Positions 1 to 4,718 of a stretch of 5,320 bases of DNA are shown piece by piece. The translations under genes and the position numbers were made by a program. Origin of the DNA: Rhodoblastus sp. (GTDB lineage: Bacteria > Pseudomonadota > Alphaproteobacteria > Rhizobiales > Beijerinckiaceae). Positions within the stretch are counted from its first letter, which is position 1; each line of letters starts with the position of its first letter. The stretch is taken from assembly GCA_013693735.1 (NCBI GenBank), contig CP059255.1, forward strand, positions 1,481,112 through 1,486,431, in the 5' to 3' direction. The notes under the pieces are model-generated. The model saw nothing but the letters and a program-made list of their open reading frames with translations, was not told the origin of the DNA and did not search any database.

Positions 1-555
1 GGAAGAAAGCAGACCGGCGCGCGCCTCGGCCAGTTCGTTCAGAACGAGCGTGCCGCCGGCGACCTCGGCGAGAATGGCGAGGAGGCCAGTGCCGGCGGAT
101 GGCTCCAGCACCCGGTCGGCTGGCGTGATGGCGGCGGCATGAGCCGCGGCCAGGCCGAGCGTGATCGGCGTCGAGAATTGCTGGAAGGTCTGGCTTTCGG
201 ACGAGCGCCGCGTATGCGTCGGCAGGAGCCCGGCGATCTTCGTCAGCGGGACAAGCCGTGCAGCCGGAGAACCGGATTTGCGGAAAAGCGCCTTTCCGTA
301 TTTGCGCAGGAACAGGACGGTCGCCGCCTCACAGGCGTCATAGGACGTCTTCCAGTCCCAGGCGCCGCTTGTGTCGGAGGCACCGAACGTGGTTTCCATC
401 GCCGCGCGCAAGGTCGCGGCATCGACACGCTCGCCACGTTCGAGATGAGGCAATAGCAGGCCCGCCGCAGCGAAGATCGCTGCGGACGACTCCTGACCGG
501 AGGTAAGCAGAAGGGTTCCGGCAGCAGGCGCCGCCGATACGGACATTATGTTCAT
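1..555 (-). CDS. Strawberry-notch-type methylase/helicase protein, N-terminal methyltransferase part (C-terminus beyond left edge)
   Basis: The frame is open from ATG 555 to the window edge, giving 185 residues with no stop. A short helical N-terminal region (residues 25-110) is followed by QQFSTP (125-130), which resembles the motif X segment of N6-adenine-type methyltransferases. VLEPSAGTGLL (149-159) is the glycine-rich SAM-binding motif I, and LNELAEAR (172-179) looks like the acidic motif II. The catalytic NPP(F/Y) motif would lie past the left edge. From memory, this N-terminus is typical of alphaproteobacterial plasmid/ICE proteins of about 1,400 residues that join a methyltransferase to a strawberry-notch-like helicase; the helicase part is not visible, so that fusion is inferred. 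ATG 555 is preceded by AAGG at an 8-nt distance; ATG 546 is an in-frame alternative. A strong terminator at 674-706 and a leader at 601-649 lie upstream, so it probably has its own transcription unit. Role, inferred: DNA modification or remodelling for the mobile element. Confidence 0.82.
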   Translation of the reverse strand, partial: MNIMSVSAAPAAGTLLLTSGQESSAAIFAAAGLLLPHLERGERVDAATLRAAMETTFGASDTSGAWDWKTSYDACEAATVLFLRKYGKALFRKSGSPAARLVPLTKIAGLLPTHTRRSSESQTFQQFSTPITLGLAAAHAAAITPADRVLEPSAGTGLLAILAEVAGGTLVLNELAEARAGLLSS

Positions 556-600
556 GGGAAAAGCCTTGAGGAGAGCAGGACAGGATCAAGCCGCGCAGCG

Positions 601-649
601 CTCTCTCGACCGCAGCGGCTCAAACCCGTCCCGGCCTCCCTCTGCCTCT
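601..649 (-). repeat. Leader repeat, copy A, upstream of the methylase/helicase gene
   Basis: Read on the minus strand it holds AGAGGCAGAGGG (649-638), GACGGGTT (630-623) and GGTCGAGAGAG (611-601), in that order, ending 45 nt before ATG 555. The same three blocks in the same order occur at 4601-4650 before the parB-like gene (11/12, 8/8 and 11/11 matches) with different spacing. GAGAGC at 571-576 can pair with GCTCTC at 600-605, so the transcript could fold here. Promoter, operator or RNA leader are all possible; I see no clear -35/-10 pair. Confidence 0.6.
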
Positions 650-657
650 CACTCGGG

Positions 658-671
658 CTGGCCGTGGCCAG
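658..671. repeat. Palindrome CTGGCC-GT-GGCCAG
   Basis: A perfect 6-bp inverted repeat around two central bases lies between the terminator at 674-706 and leader copy A. It could be a dimeric regulator site for the downstream gene, or simply an extension of the terminator structure. No second copy was seen in the window. Confidence 0.35.
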
Positions 672-673
672 AT

Positions 674-706
674 GAAAAAGCGCCCCGGCCTGATGGCGAG
701 GCGCTT
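674..706 (-). terminator. Rho-independent terminator of the small-gene unit
   Basis: On the minus strand AAGCGCC (706-700) pairs perfectly with GGCGCTT (684-678). An inner GCC/GGC stem closes an ATCA loop, with a small internal bulge between the two stems. The hairpin runs straight into a T tract (679-675). It lies about 24 nt past the stop of the DUF6117-type gene (730) and upstream of the methylase gene leader, so it should separate the two transcription units. Confidence 0.8.
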
Positions 707-729
707 CAACGGATCAGGTCAAGAAACAG

Positions 730-981
730 TCAGCGATCAGGATGCATGAAACTATCCGCATTATCGGGATCGGGCGGCAGATAGGCATCGTAAGGATTGC
801 CGTCGGCGAGATGGCCGAAGGGCGTGAAGACGTAGTCGCCGTTGTCACGCCCCACGGCGCAGATGACGTAGCGGGTGGCGCCCGTCAGCGCGTCGAGGCA
901 TTCCATCAGCGCGAGATTGCCGTCCGCTGCCGCGCGCAGCAGCGTCTGGAAATTGGTGCTGGCGTGCGCGGGAATGCTCAT
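730..981 (-). CDS. DUF6117-type small protein (83 aa)
   Basis: An 83-residue acidic protein with no membrane segment or signal peptide. I recognise the run NFQTLLRAAADGNLALMEC (residues 10-28), then YVICAVGRDNGDYVFTPFG (38-56) and a DGNPYDAYLPPDPD tail, as DUF6117, a small family of unknown function found in alphaproteobacterial mobile elements; this is from memory. The start is well supported. ATG 981 has GGAGAG 5 nt upstream and overlaps the stop of the preceding gene as ATGA (981-978), which implies translational coupling with it. A longer in-frame reading from 1038 would lie inside that gene and lacks a ribosome-binding site. A terminator follows. The final codons CCT GAT CGC TGA fall in a short sequence that recurs at the ends of two other genes here. 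No function can be assigned. Confidence 0.78.
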   Translation of the reverse strand: MSIPAHASTNFQTLLRAAADGNLALMECLDALTGATRYVICAVGRDNGDYVFTPFGHLADGNPYDAYLPPDPDNADSFMHPDR

Positions 982-1394
982 ATCCGCTCTCCATCGCTGG
1001 AGAGCGTTTCGGCGAGCCAACCATCGGTGTATATCCACGCGATCGTCTCGCCGGTCTCCAGGTCGAGGGCATGCGCGCCACCGCCGAACCCATCGAGCCG
1101 GGGGCGCGAGCAGGTGTTGGCGTATTGGAAACCCCAGCGGCCCGTCATTCCGAACTCTGCTGCGCAGATCTTCACGAACTGGATCAGCCGTTCGGGATCG
1201 CCTGTGACGTCATCACGCATCCAGAGTTGGCTGCCGCCATGTTCGGGCTGGATCGACAGCAGGAAGCCTTCTGAAGGCGGCTCCTCCGATGCGCCGTCCT
1301 CCGACAGGCTGTTGTAGAGGTCGAGCGCGCGGGCTGCATTGGCGGGCGTGCCGACATCGAGTAGACACGAGAAATGTGTGAAATAGTCAGCCAT
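978..1394 (-). CDS. Hypothetical protein, 138 aa, coupled to the DUF6117-type gene
   Basis: A soluble protein of 138 residues that I cannot assign to a named family, although it looks like a conserved hypothetical of the same mobile-element clusters. The N-terminal half has a short helical stretch (residues 14-30) and then GFLLSIQPEHGG (43-54) with LWMRDDVTGDPERLIQF (57-73). The C-terminal half has GRWGFQYANTCSRPRLDGFG (about 85-104) and LDLETGETIAWI (109-120), which read like alternating strands. The acidic patches and conserved-looking Trp/Gly residues suggest a small alpha/beta fold; no catalytic motif is evident. ATG 1394 has a near-ideal AGGAGG (1405-1400) 5 nt upstream. That site belongs to a hairpin module (1401-1438) also found at 2350-2387. 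Its stop TGA overlaps the next start, so the two genes form a coupled pair. Confidence 0.8.
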   Translation of the reverse strand: MADYFTHFSCLLDVGTPANAARALDLYNSLSEDGASEEPPSEGFLLSIQPEHGGSQLWMRDDVTGDPERLIQFVKICAAEFGMTGRWGFQYANTCSRPRLDGFGGGAHALDLETGETIAWIYTDGWLAETLSSDGERI

Positions 1395-1399
1395 GACGG

Positions 1400-1405
1400 C
1401 CTCCT
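1400..1405 (-). promoter_or_regulatory. Shine-Dalgarno AGGAGG of the 138-aa gene
   Basis: AGGAGG on the minus strand with a 5-nt spacer (CCGTC) to ATG 1394 fixes the start of that gene. It is the 3' edge of the repeated hairpin module. Confidence 0.75.
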
Positions 1406-1438
1406 GAAACGAAAATGCCCGGCGCGATGGCCGGGCTG
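1401..1438 (-). repeat. Hairpin plus Shine-Dalgarno module, copy 1
   Basis: GCCCGGC (1417-1423) and GCCGGGC (1430-1436) form a perfect 7-bp stem with a 6-nt loop. On the minus strand the stem is followed by ATTTTCGTTTC and then the AGGAGG of the 138-aa gene. The 38-bp segment matches 2350-2387 at 34 of 38 positions. It could be a weak terminator, an attenuator, or a processing or stability element between cistrons. Confidence 0.65.
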
Positions 1439-1458
1439 ATTTGGGTGAATGACAGTGA

Positions 1459-1854
1459 TCAGGCCGCCGTTGGACCGAAGGCAGGTTCTGCGTTCGGCGG
1501 TGCCGCGAAGGGATCGACCAGCTTGTGAATGGGTTGGGCGCGGCCCATCCAGGGCTGAGGCCGGATGCAGCGCACCCAATCGGCGAAGCTCGGGATGAAA
1601 CCGAGATCCTCCAGCACGTGCTGCTCGCCGATCAGCCGGACCGGCACGACGCCGCCGGTCGAGATGGTGATGGTGGCGCCGAAGGTCCGCTCCAGCTCGA
1701 ATATGCCCTGCGCATGGTGGCGCAACGCGCGGTGCCGGAAGTCTGCCGTGATCTCCTTCGACTCGTCGAACCACTGGTGCAGGGGAAGATATTCTTCCGC
1801 TGTTCCACCCCATTTGCGCGCCGAGGACAGCGCGTGATGATAACAATGTCCCAT
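1459..1854 (-). CDS. DUF6915-type protein (131 aa)
   Basis: A 131-residue protein opening with MGHCYHHALSSARKWGG and EYLPLHQWFDESK, then DFRHRALRHHAQGIF (38-52), GEQHVLEDLGFIPSFADW and QPWMGR. I recognise this as DUF6915, a family of unknown function seen in phages, plasmids and ICEs; the name is from memory. The spaced histidines (3, 6, 7, 26, 41, 46, 47 and the His of GEQH) could bind a metal, but this is inference. The start is ATG 1854: GAGGAGG (1866-1860) lies 5 nt upstream and overlaps the stop codon of the DUF6878-type gene, so the two are probably translated together. A longer in-frame opening from 2010 runs through the preceding gene and is rejected. The C-terminus (about 112-131) is Ala/Pro-rich. 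The gene is followed by hairpin module copy 1. Confidence 0.83.
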   Translation of the reverse strand: MGHCYHHALSSARKWGGTAEEYLPLHQWFDESKEITADFRHRALRHHAQGIFELERTFGATITISTGGVVPVRLIGEQHVLEDLGFIPSFADWVRCIRPQPWMGRAQPIHKLVDPFAAPPNAEPAFGPTAA

Positions 1855-1864
1855 CGCAGCCTCC

Positions 1865-2343
1865 TCAAAAGCTGTGCGTGTAGTTTTCGGACGCGGTGTA
1901 ACGCTCGTTGTAGTCGAGCGTGATCGAGTAGTCCGCGACGTCGAAGATGATATCGCCATAGGCGCCGTCGTTGTTCTCCCAGCCGCCGTGTGTTCGTTCG
2001 AGAGCGTCATAGGTCAGGCTTTCGACGGCAGTGGCGACGGTGACGGAAGATCGCTCCGGCTCAGGCTGGCCCCAGACCGTTGTTGCAAACTCGATCATGG
2101 CGCTGGGCATGGCGACGTCGTCGCCGCCGGCTTTGGCCTCGACGTTCTCGATCTGGCCGGAGTCGCCGTAGCCGTCGAAGGTGACGACGATTCTGGTGAC
2201 ACCAGCGCATTCCAAGGCGCTGAACAACGTCGCCTTGTTGGTCTGGAAAAGCTCGGCTTCGAGCGGGCCCGCAGGGCGGACAGCGTTTCCCACTCCGAAA
2301 GTGAGGGAGGAGGCGTCGCATTGTTTTTGGAAGTTTCGGACAT
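1865..2343 (-). CDS. DUF6878-type protein, apparent frameshift near the 5' end
   Basis: The conserved body is intact from about 2263 to the TGA at 1867-1865, 132 codons. It includes LFQTNKATLFSAL, VTFDGYGDSGQIENVEAK, THGGWENNDGAYGD and the end TLDYNERYTASENYTHSF, which I recognise as DUF6878 (function unknown). In that frame there is no ATG upstream; the only in-frame candidates are GTG codons, such as 2374, without a ribosome-binding site. The good start, AGGAG (2354-2350) before tandem ATGs at 2346 and 2343, opens the other frame. It reads MSETSKNNATPPPSLSEWE and then diverges near the GGGCCCG run (2265-2271). Joining the two frames there needs one extra base and would give about 159 residues, a sensible length. 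Possibilities are a real one-base deletion (pseudogene), a sequencing error, ribosomal -1 slippage or a weak GTG start. It lies directly upstream of, and overlaps the ribosome-binding site of, the DUF6915-type gene. Confidence 0.7.
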
Positions 2344-2349
2344 CATGAT

Positions 2350-2387
2350 CTCCTGAAACGAAAGCGCCCGGCACGATGGCCAGGCTG
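2350..2387 (-). repeat. Hairpin plus Shine-Dalgarno module, copy 2
   Basis: GCCCGGC (2366-2372) and GCCAGGC (2379-2385) make a 7-bp stem with one G-U pair and a 6-nt loop of ACGATG. On the minus strand the stem leads into GCTTTCGTTTC and then the AGGAG used by the DUF6878-type gene. It matches 1401-1438 with four differences. It sits about 57 nt past the stop of the parB-like gene. Confidence 0.62.
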
Positions 2388-2443
2388 AGGAACGGATTGG
2401 GAAGGACAGCGCGGGACGACTGAAGCCGCCCCGCGCCGATGCG

Positions 2444-4567
2444 CTATTCGGCAGCGACGACGTGCGGAACTTCGTCCTCGTCGTCGGACAGCTCATCGTT
2501 GTCGGCGAGGAAGGCTGGCAGCGCCTCATCGCCTTCGCCGTTCGTCGCCGGCTCGTCCTGCTCGACCAGGCGCAACGGTTCGGGGAGCCAGCCGCTATCG
2601 GCAAGCAGGCGTTCGGCCTCCTTCGCCATGTCACCCTTCTTCAGATGGTCGATGAGCTGGGAGGCGCGTTCGCCCGCACCCTCGCGCACCGCGGCGAGGA
2701 TGCGCGGCTTCGTCACGCGGCCGAGATAGTTCTCGACGGTCGGGCGGAAACCGACTTCCACCATGTCGAGGCCGGTCGCGCGCGCCAGCCGATCCGCCTC
2801 GGCCATGCGGCGATCGAGTCCAGCCTGCGACACGCCGTTGCCGCTATAGGGATTGGGCCGCTCATAGAGCGCGTTGACGCCGTAGCTGACGCAGTGGGCG
2901 AGCAGCGCCAGGCGACTGGCATCGTCGAGCGCGGCGAGCCAATCCCACAGCGCGTCCTCGTCCGCAGGCAGGTCCGCCTTCCAGTCCTCGTGCCGCTGGG
3001 CGATAGACTTGGCATAGGATGTCTCGGCAAGATCCTTGCCCTGTTCGCGGAAGAAGACGTGATTGACGGACGCCTGCAAACTCGCGCCGGACGTGCCGGT
3101 GCGCTGGAAGGTGTCGCGCACGAGCTTGTGCAGCAAGGCCGTCATCGCGACCTGCGGATTAGCGCCGACCGCATCGCGAAGCGCGAGCGTGCGGTGCGCG
3201 GTCAGCTCCGTGACGAGCCGTTCGGGCAGTGGCTTGATGACATCTTCCTCGTCATCCTCCTCCGGCTCGGCCGACTGAGCGCCGATCGTGATGACGGCGC
3301 GTTGGACGCTGCCGGTGTTTTCGGCGTCGGCGGGATCAGTGCCGCCATCGACCTCATGGCCCCCGGCGTCGACCGGCGCCTCGTCCTCCGGCTGGACATA
3401 ACCGCGACGGACGACAAGCTCACCTTCGCGATCGATGCTGACGAAAACCCCGGCGCGCGCGATCTCAGCGGGATCGTAGATAACCGGGCGTTGCTCGAAC
3501 GCTTCGAGCGCAGCTTCGATCTCTCCCAGGCGCTGGTCGATCTCGTCGGGCAGTTCGTCGGATTCGGAATATTCCGTCTCGAGCCGGTCATACTCCGTGC
3601 GCAGCGCCTCGCGGGCGGCACGTTCGTCGTCGGTGAGATCGACAGCGGTGCCAGTCATGACGCGAAGGCCGTGATCGTGGCCATAAGGCAGGTCGGTATC
3701 GGCGCTGATCCACTTCCAGCCTTCGGCCGCGATCTCGTCGGCGATGACCTTCAGCTTGTCGGAAACCAGCCGGTCGAGCAGCGCAGGCTCCTGAAGCCAG
3801 CCACCGTCGTCGGTCTCGAACAAATCGCGGAGGATTTCTCCACCCGCCGCCTGATAGGCTTCGACACCGACAAACTGCGCCCGCTTGTCGGAGGCGGGAA
3901 TGGAAGTTTCGGTGAGGAGCTGGCGAATGTGCCAGGGTTGGCGGTTATAGGAATGCTGAACTGTCTCCCAGACCTGTTCCTGCCGGGCAGGATCGGGGTT
4001 GACGGTGAATGCCATGAGCATCTCCAGCGTCATGCCATCCTCGGCATAAATGTCGCACAGCACAGGCGAGACGACCGCGAGGCGCAGGCGCTGCTTCACG
4101 ATCTGGACGGTGGTGAAGAAGGCGGCGGCGATCTCCTCCTCAGTCATGCCCTTGGTCCGCATGTCGAGGAAGGCGCGGAACTGATCGAGCGGATGGAGCG
4201 CGATGCGCTGCGTGTTTTCAGCCAGGCTGTCGTCCTCGGCGAGGATCGACGTCGCGGGATCACGCACAACGCAGGGCACCGGCGAAATTTTGGTCAGGCG
4301 CTTCTGCTTCACCAGCAGCGCGAGGGCCTGGTAGCGACGGCCGCCGGCGGGCACCTCGAACACGCCGGTCTCGCCGCCATCGGCATCAAGGACCGGGCGG
4401 ACATTGAGGCTCTGGAGGAGCGTGCCGCGGCGGGCGATATCCTCGGCCAGCTCATCGATCGAAACGCCGGACTTCACGCGCCGGACGTTGGACTGGCTGA
4501 GGACCAGCTTGTTGAAGGGAATGTCGCGCGAGGGCGAGAGGGTGAGTTTCTGAACGGCAGTAGCCAT
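2444..4567 (-). CDS. Large ParB/RepB/Spo0J-family protein (707 aa)
   Basis: The N-terminus matches the ParB fold. Residues 14-35 hold IPFNKLVLSQSNVRR, SIDELAEDIARR lies at 36-47, PAGGRRYQAL (73-82) stands where canonical ParB has GERRYRA, and LAENTQR (115-121) where it has ENxQR. A helix-turn-helix-like segment follows (MTEEEIAAAFFTTVQIVKQRLRL, 141-163). The rest is about 540 residues of extension: a charged, probably coiled-coil stretch (311-360), acidic linkers (434-442), a helical C-terminal half and an acidic tail (679-700). Typical ParB proteins have about 300 residues, and no ParA gene is adjacent, so DNA binding or organisation on the mobile element is more likely than classical segregation. 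ATG 4567 has GGAG 9 nt upstream. An in-frame start at 4624 would lie inside the repeated leader and is rejected. A clean 717-codon open frame on the opposite strand is taken as a GC-composition shadow. Confidence 0.88.
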   Translation of the reverse strand: MATAVQKLTLSPSRDIPFNKLVLSQSNVRRVKSGVSIDELAEDIARRGTLLQSLNVRPVLDADGGETGVFEVPAGGRRYQALALLVKQKRLTKISPVPCVVRDPATSILAEDDSLAENTQRIALHPLDQFRAFLDMRTKGMTEEEIAAAFFTTVQIVKQRLRLAVVSPVLCDIYAEDGMTLEMLMAFTVNPDPARQEQVWETVQHSYNRQPWHIRQLLTETSIPASDKRAQFVGVEAYQAAGGEILRDLFETDDGGWLQEPALLDRLVSDKLKVIADEIAAEGWKWISADTDLPYGHDHGLRVMTGTAVDLTDDERAAREALRTEYDRLETEYSESDELPDEIDQRLGEIEAALEAFEQRPVIYDPAEIARAGVFVSIDREGELVVRRGYVQPEDEAPVDAGGHEVDGGTDPADAENTGSVQRAVITIGAQSAEPEEDDEEDVIKPLPERLVTELTAHRTLALRDAVGANPQVAMTALLHKLVRDTFQRTGTSGASLQASVNHVFFREQGKDLAETSYAKSIAQRHEDWKADLPADEDALWDWLAALDDASRLALLAHCVSYGVNALYERPNPYSGNGVSQAGLDRRMAEADRLARATGLDMVEVGFRPTVENYLGRVTKPRILAAVREGAGERASQLIDHLKKGDMAKEAERLLADSGWLPEPLRLVEQDEPATNGEGDEALPAFLADNDELSDDEDEVPHVVAAE

Positions 4568-4600
4568 CGTGGTTGTCTCCGCGACGGGCGCCGAGAGCCT

Positions 4601-4650
4601 CTCTCTCGACCCTGAACCCGTCACGAAGCGAAGCGCCGCCCTCTTCCTCT
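4601..4650 (-). repeat. Leader repeat, copy B, upstream of the parB-like gene
   Basis: On the minus strand it holds AGAGGAAGAGGG (4650-4639), GACGGGTT (4622-4615) and GGTCGAGAGAG (4611-4601), ending 33 nt before ATG 4567. Block order matches copy A at 601-649, with spacers of 16 and 3 nt instead of 7 and 11. CGAGAG (4592-4597) and CTCTCG (4603-4608) can form a hairpin overlapping the last block. Confidence 0.6.
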
Positions 4651-4672
4651 AAGGAGAGCAGCGCCACGGATA

Positions 4673-4714
4673 CGGAACAGCGGAAAGCCGGAAATCCGCA
4701 TCGCCGCTGTTCCG
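4673..4714. repeat. 11-bp inverted repeat between the ardC-like and parB-like genes
   Basis: CGGAACAGCGG (4673-4683) and CCGCTGTTCCG (4704-4714) are perfectly complementary around a 20-nt loop, which contains a small CGG/CCG stem (4689-4698). It starts just after the ardC-like stop (4719). On the minus strand no T tract follows; on the plus strand ATTTTC follows. It may act as a transcript 3'-end structure or a protein-binding site rather than a standard terminator. Confidence 0.6.
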
Positions 4715-4718
4715 ATTT

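Noticed and set aside
742..1317. Plus-strand open frame of 191 codons
   Set aside because: It lies opposite the DUF6117-type and 138-aa genes, which have good ribosome-binding sites and coupled start/stop. The plus-strand product is low-complexity and unlike any family.
2095..2346. Continuation of the MSETSKNN frame beyond the GGGCCCG run as a separate small gene
   Set aside because: After about 27 codons it becomes Arg/Ser/Pro-rich, while the -1 frame carries the conserved DUF6878 sequence. Only the first part is likely to be real coding sequence.
1874..2356. Plus-strand open frame of 160 codons
   Set aside because: It is opposite the DUF6878-type body; the Val/Asp-rich translation is typical of an antisense shadow.
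2462..4615. Long plus-strand open frame of 717 codons opposite the parB-like gene
   Set aside because: It exactly mirrors a recognisable ParB-family gene. Its translation has no recognisable domain and no ribosome-binding site was seen. GC-rich codon usage commonly leaves an antisense frame open.
4568..4624. Upstream ATG at 4624 as the start of the parB-like gene (19 more residues)
   Set aside because: It falls within the repeated leader and has no ribosome-binding site. ATG 4567 has GGAG at a good distance and gives the N-terminus expected for this group.
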